Positions 16,298 through 25,396 of a DNA stretch of 64,000 bases are shown piece by piece; within the stretch, counting starts at the first letter, position 1, and each line of letters starts with the position of its first letter. The notes under the pieces are model-generated. The model was given only the letters and a program-made list of their open reading frames with translations, was not told the origin of the DNA and searched no databases. The DNA is from Paenibacillus sp. FSL R5-0345. Lineage in GTDB: Bacteria > Bacillota > Bacilli > Paenibacillales > Paenibacillaceae. The position numbers were made by a program, and so were the translations under genes. The stretch spans positions 2,170,001 through 2,234,000 of the forward strand of contig NZ_CP009281.1 of the NCBI RefSeq assembly GCF_000758585.1, given 5' to 3'.

Positions 16298-16303
16298 TAT
16301 TAG

Positions 16304-16328
16304 AAACGGCAGAAATGCCGTTTTTTTT
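16304..16328 (+). terminator. terminator after the tetR gene
   Basis: AAACGGCA (16304-16311) pairs with TGCCGTTT (16316-16323) around GAAA; eight T residues in total follow the stem G. Confidence 0.9.
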
Positions 16329-16370
16329 GCTGTTTGCAACGTGGGGAAGCTTTCAGGTATTACGGGCAGA

Positions 16371-16411
16371 AATAGACCGCATCTTTTGCGAGAGGGCGGT
16401 CTATTTTTTTT
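16371..16411 (+). terminator. second terminator downstream of tetR
   Basis: AATAGACCGC (16371-16380) pairs with GCGGTCTATT (16396-16405), followed by a T-run to 16411. It is a second stop barrier before the sugar-uptake locus. Confidence 0.8.
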
Positions 16412-16619
16412 GTGTTGAGGCAAGATCCAGTTCTTTCTCCCAGACGGAGGTTATGATAATCTGCATCTCAAGAACAGGCAATGCTTCATCAACTCAACAA
16501 TAGACTCTAGTCGGGACGTGCGACTTAGGTTATTATGGAAGCGCAAACATCTCTTCTGGGATGTAATGAAAGCTACAATTTAGCTACTGAGCATAAAGGC
16601 ACTCTGAACGGAGGATTCG
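16412..16619. other. intergenic region, no feature recognised
   Basis: Between the second terminator and the YesM-type kinase I find no convincing gene and no consensus promoter. The kinase promoter must lie here but is not of recognisable sigma-A form. A small inverted repeat (AGTCG...CGACT) lies around 16510-16526. Confidence 0.4.
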
Positions 16620-18398
16620 ATGGAAAACTGGTTGGGTAAATCGTTAAAGCAGAAGCTGAGTTTGTTGTTTATTATTTCGGTATTGGTACCGGTGTTGTCT
16701 CTGGGACTGTTCTCCTATTATATTGCTGAAAGCTTAACGGAGGAGAAAGCGAAGAGCTCCGGCATGAATACGCTTCGGCAAATTGGGGCCTATTTAGAAA
16801 ATATGGTAAGCGATGTTGAGAATCTATCCCTATTCCTTATCGGCCACCCTGATGTCCAAAGCTATTTGAAAACACCGGAACATGATTTGCTGAAGCAAAC
16901 CTCGATCGTTAATTTACTTACAACATTATCGATTTCCAAACCATATATCGCCAATGTCATGATCGAATCGAATGAAGATAATAAGCCGTCTGTTTCCTTC
17001 AGATCCGTCCTCGAATCAGAATGGACCGATATTCAGAGCGAGTATCCCGGTTATTATGAGGAATATCCCAAGTGGTGGTCTCCGGTGCATCATTTCGTTA
17101 CGTCGGACGGTAAAGAGGATGTCATTACGATGTCGCGGCCGATTCGCAGCACATCAAAATATTACAAAATCGGCATGCTTAAAATTAGCCTGACACAATC
17201 GGTTATCTCTAGCCATTTAAAGCAAGCTGGACTAGAGGGTGAAGGCGTCGCCCTGCTGTTGGACGGACAAAACCGGATATTGGCTGGACCGGAAGGGTAC
17301 GCGACTAACAAGAGCTTGAACGATTATTTTCCCGGAATAGTTGATTTCAAGAGCAAGTCGGGGTCGTTCGATTACGGAGAAGCAGAGGAGCGGAGTACAG
17401 TACTGTACTACCAGATGCCGAATGTTAACTGGAGGCTTGTAGGGATCATTCCGGCAAAAGCTTACAGAGCGCAGAACCAGTATTTTTTAACGTTAACTGC
17501 AATTGCAGTCAGCATTTCTATGCTCTTTGTTATAGCGTTCGTCCTTGTACTTATTCAAAAGGTGACGAAGCCGTTGTCTGCATTAACGAAGTTTCTTAGG
17601 AATTCCAGCCCGGATGAGCCGCTGCCGACGCTGCCCGTCACATCGATCGATGAGGTTGGACAACTGATTATTAGCTATAATCGGATGAGCTCGCGAATTA
17701 TTAATCTAACCGATGAGGTGAAGCTGAGCGAAGCGTTGAAGAAGGAAGCGGATATGTCGGCGCTTCAAGCGCAGATCAATCCGCATTTTCTATACAATAC
17801 ATTATCTTCAGTCCACTGGATGGCGCTAATGAAGGGAGAAGAAAAAATCGCAGATATGGTAGGTTCATTGAGTGATTTTCTTCGTTTCAGCTTAAATAAA
17901 GGACAGGAATATTGTGCAATCAGCCAAGAAATTTTGCATGTAGATCATTATGTGAAGATTCAGTCCATTCGATATCCAGATAAATTTGATTACGAGGCGG
18001 ATATACCGACGGAGCTGCTGGATCTGAGAATGCTGAAGCTGCTGCTCCAGCCGCTAATTGAAAATGCGATGATTCATGGTATTTTGAAAAGAGAAGGTAA
18101 AGGGAGCATTGTCGTGAAAGCGATGTCAGCGGGAGAGCGTATAACGTTTATCGTTCAGGATGACGGTGTTGGCATGAGCAGGGAAAGATTGGAGTTGCTG
18201 AGAGAGAAGATAAATGCAAACTTGGGCATTGATCCGCTGAAGAATAATGACTCGGCAGGCAGCAGCTACGGATTGCGCAACGTGCATAATCGGCTACAGC
18301 TTCATTACGGGCATGAAGCCGGTTTACGGATCGAAAGCGTAGAAGGAAGCGGCACTAAAGTTAGTTTTACGATTATACCGCTCCAATCAGAAATCTAA
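16620..18398 (+). CDS. YesM-type sensor histidine kinase
   Basis: A 592-residue membrane kinase with TM1 (about 14-35), a large extracytoplasmic Cache-like sensor, TM2 (about 287-312), HAMP, a His_kinase domain (AQINPHFLYNTLSSVHWMA, the His of PHFLYN being the phospho-acceptor) and an ATPase domain (LLLQPLIENAMIHG, DDGVGM, SYGLRNVHNRLQLHYG). Such kinases sense carbohydrates with an AraC-type partner. CGGAGGATTCG precedes the ATG. The regulator gene follows 39 bases later, and the transport genes next, so it probably controls that importer. Confidence 0.92.
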   Translation: MENWLGKSLKQKLSLLFIISVLVPVLSLGLFSYYIAESLTEEKAKSSGMNTLRQIGAYLENMVSDVENLSLFLIGHPDVQSYLKTPEHDLLKQTSIVNLLTTLSISKPYIANVMIESNEDNKPSVSFRSVLESEWTDIQSEYPGYYEEYPKWWSPVHHFVTSDGKEDVITMSRPIRSTSKYYKIGMLKISLTQSVISSHLKQAGLEGEGVALLLDGQNRILAGPEGYATNKSLNDYFPGIVDFKSKSGSFDYGEAEERSTVLYYQMPNVNWRLVGIIPAKAYRAQNQYFLTLTAIAVSISMLFVIAFVLVLIQKVTKPLSALTKFLRNSSPDEPLPTLPVTSIDEVGQLIISYNRMSSRIINLTDEVKLSEALKKEADMSALQAQINPHFLYNTLSSVHWMALMKGEEKIADMVGSLSDFLRFSLNKGQEYCAISQEILHVDHYVKIQSIRYPDKFDYEADIPTELLDLRMLKLLLQPLIENAMIHGILKREGKGSIVVKAMSAGERITFIVQDDGVGMSRERLELLREKINANLGIDPLKNNDSAGSSYGLRNVHNRLQLHYGHEAGLRIESVEGSGTKVSFTIIPLQSEI

Positions 18399-18437
18399 TA
18401 AGCTGCAATCTTTGTGGGAGAGAAGGAGAATCTGCAC

Positions 18438-19982
18438 ATGAAGCTTTTGATAGTAGATGACGAAGTCATTATTAGGACCGGTCTTAGCACGGTAATTAAA
18501 TGGGAAGAGAATGGCATTGAGCTGCTCGCGCCGGCCGCTTCCGGGGAGGAAGCACTGATGCGCATTCCGTTAGAGTATCCTGACATCATTTTAACCGATA
18601 TTCGGATGACGGGTATGACGGGATTGGAATTGTCTCGCGAGGTTAAGCGGGATTTTCCTTACATTGAAATTATTATATTGTCTGGATTCGATGATTTTGC
18701 ATATGCACAGCAAGCGATGCGGGAAGGAATAAGTGATTATTTGCTTAAAAATAGCCGTCCTGGCGATATTATGACTGCGGTTATGCGCGTGAAGCAGCGT
18801 ATCGTCAGCAGACGTGAGGCTGATCATCAAGGCGCCATCCATCAAACGGCATTCCGCTGGAAGCAGCTAGATCGCTTTCTTCGCGGGGACAATCTCCTGA
18901 CGGAGCGTGAAAGTGAGGAACTGTTGATCTATTATCCTGAGCTAAGGCTCGGATCGGATATGGAGAAGCTAGAGCTATGGCTAGTTACATCTGCGTCTCC
19001 GCTGACCATGAAGGAGGAGAAGGAAGGGGAAATGAATGAGGCGGCTACGATGATTAGAGATTCACTTGGCTGCGTCATTCTGGATTGGGATTGTGGATGG
19101 CTGCTTATTTTCCGCAGGGGGCAGCCGGGTGCGAAGCGATTGGTTAAGGCGTCGATGGAGCGGGCGGAACGCGTTTATAGCCAGCCTTTTTTTGGCGCAT
19201 GCGGTGTATGGGCCAGCAACGTGGTAGAACTGAGGGAGTCACTTCGCACCGCCGAACAAACCGCCTCGTACCGCTGGTTAGCAGAGGAAGCAAGAATGCT
19301 GGCCTATGAGGATATTAAAGACCGGAAAGGAATGCGGACCGTTTGTACGGAAGAAGTGGAGAGTAAGTTGACCGCCGTTCTGAGAAGTGGGAGCCGAGAA
19401 GTCGTACAGCAGTGGATAAAAGATGAACTGGCGAGCATTAGGCAGGATACGGAAGCGACGCCTAGTTCCGTTCAAGCGTATTTGCATTCGTTGATCGTTG
19501 GTGGGTACCGCTGGTTAGAGCGTGCAGCGGCATCCGTGGGTCAATCAATGCCGAAGCTTCCGCAGCTTGAAATGCTGGATATGAAGCTGCTTACTGCGAA
19601 TCCAGAAGAAACATTGCAGCAGATGCTGCTTGCCATCCATGCACAGTATGAACGATTAAACGGCAGCAGGAATGAAGCCATTGACCGAACTGTAGCCTAT
19701 ATACGCGAGCATCTTGCTGACAGCTTGTCTTTGGCGCAGGTAGCGGCAAGCGTACATATGAATCCAAACTATTTTAGCAAGCTGTTTAAACAGGAAACAG
19801 GTAAAAACTATATTGAGTATGTAACGGAAGCGAGAATGGAATGGGCTAGCCGTTTGTTGAAGGAAACGCCGGCGAAGGTAAGCGAGATCGCTAGGCGGGT
19901 AGGTTACGAGGATATGAAGCATTTTAACCAGCTTTTTAAGCGGTACAGTGGCGAAACCCCTTCGCAATATCGATCAAGATGA
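18438..19982 (+). CDS. YesN-type response regulator (REC + AraC)
   Basis: A 514-residue regulator. The receiver domain (LIVDDEVIIRTGL, phospho-acceptor in ILTDIRMTGMTG, Lys in DYLLKNSRP) is followed by a long variable middle and a C-terminal AraC-type double helix-turn-helix (DRTVAYIREHLADSLSLAQV, NPNYFSKLFKQETG, RVGYEDMKHFNQLFKRYSG). I choose ATG 18438 behind AAGGAGAAT, not the in-frame GTG at 18414. It is partnered with the kinase upstream. Direct repeats in front of the next gene, 21 bp apart, are a likely binding site. Confidence 0.92.
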   Translation: MKLLIVDDEVIIRTGLSTVIKWEENGIELLAPAASGEEALMRIPLEYPDIILTDIRMTGMTGLELSREVKRDFPYIEIIILSGFDDFAYAQQAMREGISDYLLKNSRPGDIMTAVMRVKQRIVSRREADHQGAIHQTAFRWKQLDRFLRGDNLLTERESEELLIYYPELRLGSDMEKLELWLVTSASPLTMKEEKEGEMNEAATMIRDSLGCVILDWDCGWLLIFRRGQPGAKRLVKASMERAERVYSQPFFGACGVWASNVVELRESLRTAEQTASYRWLAEEARMLAYEDIKDRKGMRTVCTEEVESKLTAVLRSGSREVVQQWIKDELASIRQDTEATPSSVQAYLHSLIVGGYRWLERAAASVGQSMPKLPQLEMLDMKLLTANPEETLQQMLLAIHAQYERLNGSRNEAIDRTVAYIREHLADSLSLAQVAASVHMNPNYFSKLFKQETGKNYIEYVTEARMEWASRLLKETPAKVSEIARRVGYEDMKHFNQLFKRYSGETPSQYRSR

Positions 19983-20000
19983 ATTGACGAAGGTGAAAAT

Positions 20001-20058
20001 ATCCCCCGTAAGCGCTTAATTATCCCCCCTACGACTTATCGTCTGTCTTATCTATACT
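20001..20058 (+). promoter_or_regulatory. promoter region of the binding protein with activator repeats and a cre-like site
   Basis: ATCCCCC occurs at 20001-20007 and 20022-20028, 21 bp apart (two helical turns), the spacing favoured by AraC-type dimers. A palindromic GTAAGCGCTTAA (20008-20019), close to the CcpA cre consensus, lies between them. The -10 is TATACT (20053-20058); the -35 region is poor, as expected for an activated promoter. The second repeat abuts the -35 region. Confidence 0.55.
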
Positions 20059-20087
20059 AGGGTTATTACTAAAGGGGGAATATTTGA

Positions 20088-21419
20088 ATGAAGAAGAGAC
20101 TTGCGTTTGTAACGACAATTATCTTGATGATTGCCCTTTTGGCAACCGCTTGCAACAATAGCGGAAACAAAGAGCAGAGCAAAGAAGGGAACAAAGGCTC
20201 TGAAGAAAAGACGAAAATTTCAATATGGCATAACTTCGCGGGTGACGACCTTCGTGCCAAAGCGGTTAGAGACCTGATCGACAAGTATAAAGAGGAACAT
20301 CCAGACGTTGAAGTAGACGCGCAAGCGATCCCGGTTGACGGTTATCGTCAACGCCTAAGCACAGTGGCTGCGGCAAATGAAATGCCAGACGTATTTTTCG
20401 TTTATGCGGGCAGCCAATCCCAAGAGTTCTATGATGCCGGCAAGCTTCAACCGATTACAGAGCTGATGGATAAATATCCAGAATGGAAGAACAGTTTCTT
20501 GGCAGGGGCATTCGACCGCTATGAGTTTGAAAAAGGACAAATTTTCACAGCGCCGCTCGGGATGTCAGCAACTTCCTTCATGTACTATAACAAAGATCTT
20601 TTCGAGAAGCACAGTGTAAAGGTGCCGACTACTTGGGAAGAGATGATGACTGCAATTAAAACGTTCAACGACAACGGCATTACGCCGATTGCCCTCGGCA
20701 ATAAAGCGCCATGGGTTGCACAATCGACGATTATCGGTTCGTTGGCTGACCGCGTGACAGGCACGGAATGGTTCCTGAAAGCTGCAGCTCAAGATGGAGC
20801 GTCTTTTACAGATCCTGTGTTCATTGACGCTTTGGGCAAGTACAAAGAGCTCGTTGATAATAAAGCGTTTCAAGATGGCGCAAACAGCATCGACAACACA
20901 CAAGCAGAGCAATACTTCATTCAAGGCAAGGCAGCTATGATGATTAACGGCGCATGGTCGCTTACGAATCTTGCAGCATCCGCAACTCCTGAGCAGTTGG
21001 CACCTATCGAAGTCACAACAATGCCTGGCATAGAAGGTGGAGCAGGCAAACCGAATACGATTTCCGGTGGCGCAGGCGCTGGCTTCGCGCTTAACAAAAA
21101 TACAAAAGGCGCACAGAAGCAGGCAGCGCTTGATCTGATCTACGCAGTAAGCGGACCGGACGGCCAAAAGGCGATCGCAGAAAGCAACTCGATGGTTATG
21201 TACAAAGTAGAACTGGATAAGTCGAAAGTAAGTCCGCTTTACTTCAAAGCTTATGAATTGGCTGTGAATTCTGAAATTACGCCGGTATATGACGCCTATT
21301 TATCTGCTGAAGCAGGAGAGGTGATCAACAACGGTCTTCAAGAGCTTATGATGGGCGGTAAGCCGGAGGATGTAGCTAAAAAACTGCAGGATGCGCAAGC
21401 GCGTTCGACTAAAAAGTAA
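20088..21419 (+). CDS. sugar ABC transporter substrate-binding lipoprotein
   Basis: A 443-residue family 1 extracellular solute-binding protein. The signal peptide ends in a lipobox (LLATAC, Cys at about 22), so it is a lipoprotein at the outer face of the membrane. Downstream features include ISIWHNFAGDD and APLGMSATSFMYYNKDLFEKH and GKAAMMINGAWSLTNL, all typical of carbohydrate-binding proteins. AAGGGGGAA precedes the ATG. Its permeases follow directly. The co-localised cytoplasmic GH20 suggests N-acetylhexosamine-containing oligosaccharides as cargo (inference). Confidence 0.93.
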   Translation: MKKRLAFVTTIILMIALLATACNNSGNKEQSKEGNKGSEEKTKISIWHNFAGDDLRAKAVRDLIDKYKEEHPDVEVDAQAIPVDGYRQRLSTVAAANEMPDVFFVYAGSQSQEFYDAGKLQPITELMDKYPEWKNSFLAGAFDRYEFEKGQIFTAPLGMSATSFMYYNKDLFEKHSVKVPTTWEEMMTAIKTFNDNGITPIALGNKAPWVAQSTIIGSLADRVTGTEWFLKAAAQDGASFTDPVFIDALGKYKELVDNKAFQDGANSIDNTQAEQYFIQGKAAMMINGAWSLTNLAASATPEQLAPIEVTTMPGIEGGAGKPNTISGGAGAGFALNKNTKGAQKQAALDLIYAVSGPDGQKAIAESNSMVMYKVELDKSKVSPLYFKAYELAVNSEITPVYDAYLSAEAGEVINNGLQELMMGGKPEDVAKKLQDAQARSTKK

Positions 21420-21451
21420 TCAGACAAAAGTACGTAAAGGAGGCTGTCGCC

Positions 21452-22324
21452 ATGCCTGCATCATTGCGCAGCAGAAGCTTCGTCATCATGGCGCTGCTTC
21501 CTGCACTACTCATCTTTATCGTCTTTGCGATCGTCCCGATTTTTTGGTCAGCTTACTACGGTTTCTTTGAGTGGAAGGGACTCGGTGCTGCTAAGCTTAT
21601 CGGGTTGGATAATTATCGAATGATCCTAGAGGATCCGGTATTCTGGAGAGCGCTGAAAAACAACCTGATCCTTGTTGTTTCGGCAGTAATAGGTCAAGTA
21701 TCGGTCGCTTTACTGCTGTCATTGCTCCTGCTCAAGAACACGATGTTCAATCGGCTGATGCGCTCCGCCGTATTTCTCCCGATGGTGCTGTCTACAGTCG
21801 TCGTCGGTCTCATCTGGGGCTATATTTATCACCCGCAAATCGGTTTGTTGAATCAATTATTGGAGACGCTGGGACTGGAATCTTGGAGTCGATCTTGGCT
21901 AGACGATCCTAAAATCAATATGTTTGCTGTATCGATTCCGATTAACTGGGCGAATATCGGCCCGTATCTTATCATTTTTATCGCAGCACTTCAAAATATT
22001 TCTTCAGAAATTGATGATGCTTCGAAGATCGACGGGGCGATTGGCTGGAGGAAGCTATTTTTTGTGACGCTCCCGATGATTTGGGGAACAGTTGTTGTAA
22101 CTATCGTACTGTGCATATCTGGTAGTTTGAAGGCTTTCGACCATGTTATCGTTATGACGCGTGGCGGACCTGCACAATCTACAGAATTGCTCGCCACATA
22201 TATGTACAATAACACCTTTACGGTATACCGATACGGCTACGGCTCTGCGGTATCCACAATGATTATTCTGATTAGCGCCGTGCTCATTGGCCTAAATCAT
22301 ATCATCACGAAGAGACGCGGGTAA
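21452..22324 (+). CDS. sugar ABC transporter permease (MalF-like)
   Basis: A 290-residue polytopic permease with six predicted membrane segments. The EAA loop that docks the ATPase is visible as EIDDASKIDGAIGWRKLFF, and the C-terminal half has the DHVIVMTRGGPAQSTELL sequence common in MalF/UgpA-type sugar permeases. AAGGAGGCTG precedes the ATG. It follows the binding protein by 32 bases and precedes the partner permease. No ATPase gene is nearby, so a shared MsmX/MsmK-type ATPase is likely. Confidence 0.92.
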   Translation: MPASLRSRSFVIMALLPALLIFIVFAIVPIFWSAYYGFFEWKGLGAAKLIGLDNYRMILEDPVFWRALKNNLILVVSAVIGQVSVALLLSLLLLKNTMFNRLMRSAVFLPMVLSTVVVGLIWGYIYHPQIGLLNQLLETLGLESWSRSWLDDPKINMFAVSIPINWANIGPYLIIFIAALQNISSEIDDASKIDGAIGWRKLFFVTLPMIWGTVVVTIVLCISGSLKAFDHVIVMTRGGPAQSTELLATYMYNNTFTVYRYGYGSAVSTMIILISAVLIGLNHIITKRRG

Positions 22325-22371
22325 TGGGCGGTCGGCTAATGTTAGCCCGGCCGATGAAGGAGTGAATCACT

Positions 22372-23241
22372 ATGCAAGCAATGATAAACGCTCGGTCGGA
22401 GAAGATGAGAGGCTCGCTTTGGCGTAAGCCGATTTCCGGAATTGCGAAAATCATCCTGTTATTTTATGCCATAATTACATTGTATCCGCTATACTGGTTA
22501 GGAATAAGTGCATTCAAGTCGAATCAGGAATTTTTCAATCGTCCCTATTCCTGGCCGCAGCATTGGCAGTTCGACAATATAACCCGGGCATGGGATCTCG
22601 GGAATATGGGCCGGGCGGTGCTCAACTCCACAATTGTTACTCTCTCAGCACTGCTGCTGACCATTGTACTCGGCATGCTTGCAGCTTATGTGCTTGCCCG
22701 GTTCCCATTCAAATTGAGCGGAGCTGTAAAAGGATTGTTCTTGCTCGGCATGCTCATTCCAATTCATAGCACACTCGTTCCATTGTTTATTTTCATGAAC
22801 AAGCTCGGGATGCTGAATACTTACTGGTCACTCATCCTGCCTTATACGGCATTTGAATTACCAATTGCAATCTTCCTCGGAATGGCTTACATCGTATCTA
22901 TTCCGAGAGAAGTAGAGGAAGCAGCGATGATCGACGGTAATGGTTGGTGGGGAATCTTCGGTCGTATCATTTTCCCATTGTCCCTACCGATCGTGGCTAC
23001 GATTACAATTCTTGCATTTTTGAGGTTTTGGAATGATTTCTCCTTCGCGCTCGTCTTTATTAATTCTCAAGCGTTGAAGACGCTGCCCCTCAGCTTGTCG
23101 CTCTTCTCCGACGGATTCGGAACGGACTACAGCTTAACGATGGGCGCGATGTTTATTGCTGCAATACCAACCATCGTCATCTTTTTGATCTTCCAAGAGC
23201 AGATTATGAAAGGCATGGTTGCAGGCTCGGTCAAAGGTTAA
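22372..23241 (+). CDS. sugar ABC transporter permease (MalG-like)
   Basis: A 289-residue second permease of the same importer. The EAA loop is EVEEAAMIDGNGWWGIFGRI, followed by PLSLPIVATI. Membrane segments are typical of MalG/UgpE types and a C-terminal KGMVAGSVKG is the usual family ending. GAAGGAGTG precedes the ATG. A small hairpin (GGCTAA/TTAGCC at 22334-22347) lies in the gap after the first permease. Confidence 0.92.
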   Translation: MQAMINARSEKMRGSLWRKPISGIAKIILLFYAIITLYPLYWLGISAFKSNQEFFNRPYSWPQHWQFDNITRAWDLGNMGRAVLNSTIVTLSALLLTIVLGMLAAYVLARFPFKLSGAVKGLFLLGMLIPIHSTLVPLFIFMNKLGMLNTYWSLILPYTAFELPIAIFLGMAYIVSIPREVEEAAMIDGNGWWGIFGRIIFPLSLPIVATITILAFLRFWNDFSFALVFINSQALKTLPLSLSLFSDGFGTDYSLTMGAMFIAAIPTIVIFLIFQEQIMKGMVAGSVKG

Positions 23242-23303
23242 CACCCTTGATCGAGTTTTTAGTGTAATCTTATACATATTTCATTCTTGTGGAGGGATTG
23301 ACA

Positions 23304-25214
23304 GTGAAGTTACATTTTATAGGAGAATTGAGCGAGCTTCAATCAGGGCTTCAGTTGCTGCTTGCCGAACTTAAGTCAGAATGGTCGGAGGACGGAATTC
23401 CTGTGTTGATAGAACCGTCTTCAGGAAAACTGGAAGTTGGCTATGATGGTAAAAGTGCTTATATTCGTTACAGCGCTAAACATCAATTTTTTCGCGGCTT
23501 GGGACTGTTGATTCAGAAGATTAGTGGCGGAGAGCAATTTCAAATTACAGAGCAACAACAATTCGATGCGATAGGTCCGATGTTTGATTTGTCGCGCAAT
23601 GGAGTGCTAACCGTTGAAAGCTTCAAGTTTATGCTGCGCAAAATGGCGTTGATGGGCTTGAATAGCGTCATGCTCTATTTGGAAGACACTTACGAGATAG
23701 AAGGCGAGCCTTATTTCGGCTACATGCGTGGCCGTTACTCGGTGACGGAGTTGAAGGAAATCGACGATTACGCCGATCAATTCGGCATTGAAGCGTTCCC
23801 GAGCATTCAGACACTGGCTCATTTGGAGGAGTTTCTGAAATGGGAGCCGGTAAAGGAATATAAAGATACAAAAGGTGCGTTGCTGGTTGGAGCAGAGAAG
23901 ACCGATCGTCTGGTCGAAAATATGATTGTCAGCATTAGCGCGCCGTTTCGCAGCCGGAAAATCCACATCGGTATGGATGAAGCGGAAGAGCTTGGACGCG
24001 GTAAATTTTTGGATCGCAATGGACATATGAGCCGTTTTGATATTATGACAGGCCATCTGGAGCGGGTGCTCGCGGTAACTCGACGCTTAGGGTTAAAACC
24101 GATGATGTGGAGCGATATGTTCCTGAAGCTGGCTTCAGCAAATGGTGAAGATTATTACGGCCATGAGACGCAAATCCCAGAGGACATGACGAGTCGTATT
24201 CCTAAGGACATAGATATGGTTTACTGGGACTATAACCACGTCGAAGAGAAGGACTACGAAACATTGATCGCCAAACACCGGCCGCTCGGCAATAATCTTA
24301 TTTTTGCGGGTGCGGTATGGGTGTTCAATACGTTCGGTGTCAATTACGGGCTATCCTTGCCGGCGACGGATGCAGCGCTGACGGTATGCAAGAAGGAAGG
24401 CATCCGCGAAGTTTATGCGACGATGTGGGGGGACGACGGAATGGAGAGCAATCCATACATCGCTTTGCTCGGCTTGCAGTTTTATGCGGAACATGCCTAT
24501 TCAACGTCCACGCCGACTGACGAGACGCTGGCCGAGCGCGTTAGGTTCTGCACCGGCATCGAAGCGGATGCTTACATGGGGCTGAAGTATTTAGACGAGA
24601 CACCGGGAGCTGCACCGAATAATCAGAAGCAGAGCAATCCATCTAAGTTTCTGTTGTATCAGGATGTACTGCTGGGGCTGTTCGACAAACAGATTGATGG
24701 GTTAGATATGGCGGCTCATTATGAATGGGCGGAAGGCGAAATTGCTAGCCGTAGAAAAGCTGAGGCAGAGCTAGATTACTTGTTCGAGGTGCCGCAAAAG
24801 CTTTGTGCGGTACTGAAGCAGAAGAGCGAAATCGGACTTGAGCTGAAGAGGGCTTATGACAGTGGCGACAAGGCAATGCTTAGGCGGATTGCTGAGGACA
24901 TTTTGCCTGAAATCTCACAGGCTGTGCAAAAGCTTAGGGTCGCACACCGGAAGCAATGGCTATCGATGTTCAAACCGTTCGGTTGGGAGGTGCTCGATAT
25001 TCGTTACGGCGGCGTCATAAGCCGGTTGGATACAGCAAGCATGAGGCTGCTAGAATATGCGGACGGAAAGCTCGAGCGGATTGAGGAGCTGGAGCAGGAA
25101 CGATTGCTGTATAGCACGACGAACCGCTTCACCGACAAAGGTGCAGGCTGGTGCAGTTATTATTACCGCATGGCGTCGCCTAACGTCTTTTTCCATGTGA
25201 TCAATCCATTCTAG
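23304..25214 (+). CDS. cytoplasmic beta-N-acetylhexosaminidase (GH20, GcnA-like)
   Basis: About 636 residues with an N-terminal GH20b-like domain (about 1-90), a TIM barrel with FDLSRNGVLTVESFKFML, the catalytic Asp-Glu pair in HIGMDEAEELG (D225, E226) and MWGDDGMESNPY, then a helical C-terminal region. There is no signal peptide, so it acts in the cytoplasm on imported glycans. It resembles leaderless GH20 exo-enzymes such as streptococcal GcnA and Paenibacillus Hex1. I choose GTG 23304, six bases behind GGAGGGA. It ends the uptake operon, so it probably trims the cargo of the importer. Confidence 0.82.
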   Translation: MKLHFIGELSELQSGLQLLLAELKSEWSEDGIPVLIEPSSGKLEVGYDGKSAYIRYSAKHQFFRGLGLLIQKISGGEQFQITEQQQFDAIGPMFDLSRNGVLTVESFKFMLRKMALMGLNSVMLYLEDTYEIEGEPYFGYMRGRYSVTELKEIDDYADQFGIEAFPSIQTLAHLEEFLKWEPVKEYKDTKGALLVGAEKTDRLVENMIVSISAPFRSRKIHIGMDEAEELGRGKFLDRNGHMSRFDIMTGHLERVLAVTRRLGLKPMMWSDMFLKLASANGEDYYGHETQIPEDMTSRIPKDIDMVYWDYNHVEEKDYETLIAKHRPLGNNLIFAGAVWVFNTFGVNYGLSLPATDAALTVCKKEGIREVYATMWGDDGMESNPYIALLGLQFYAEHAYSTSTPTDETLAERVRFCTGIEADAYMGLKYLDETPGAAPNNQKQSNPSKFLLYQDVLLGLFDKQIDGLDMAAHYEWAEGEIASRRKAEAELDYLFEVPQKLCAVLKQKSEIGLELKRAYDSGDKAMLRRIAEDILPEISQAVQKLRVAHRKQWLSMFKPFGWEVLDIRYGGVISRLDTASMRLLEYADGKLERIEELEQERLLYSTTNRFTDKGAGWCSYYYRMASPNVFFHVINPF

Positions 25215-25302
25215 GTTAAAGAATTATCCTCAAGCAAATAGAAATCCATGGTACTGGGATAAGTTACGTGGTGAAGACTGTAAATGAGTAGATATAAAGA
25301 AG

Positions 25303-25365
25303 GCTGTCGAGACATTCTCGACAGCCTGAGCAGCTCGTGTCCTCATAGAGGGCGAGCTGTTTTCT
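25303..25365 (+). terminator. tandem hairpins ending the sugar-uptake locus
   Basis: GGCTGTCGAGA (25303-25313) pairs perfectly with 25317-25327. A second stem CAGCTCG (25332-25338) with CGAGCTG (25354-25360) is followed by TTTTCTT. It lies between the GH20 gene and the convergent MFS gene, so it may act in both directions. Confidence 0.75.
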
Positions 25366-25396
25366 TACTATTCGCTATTTGGATTTGTTCCTCAAC

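Noticed and set aside
20565..21167. 200-codon minus-strand frame inside the binding protein gene
   Set aside because: Cysteine- and arginine-rich shadow of a clear lipoprotein gene on the plus strand.
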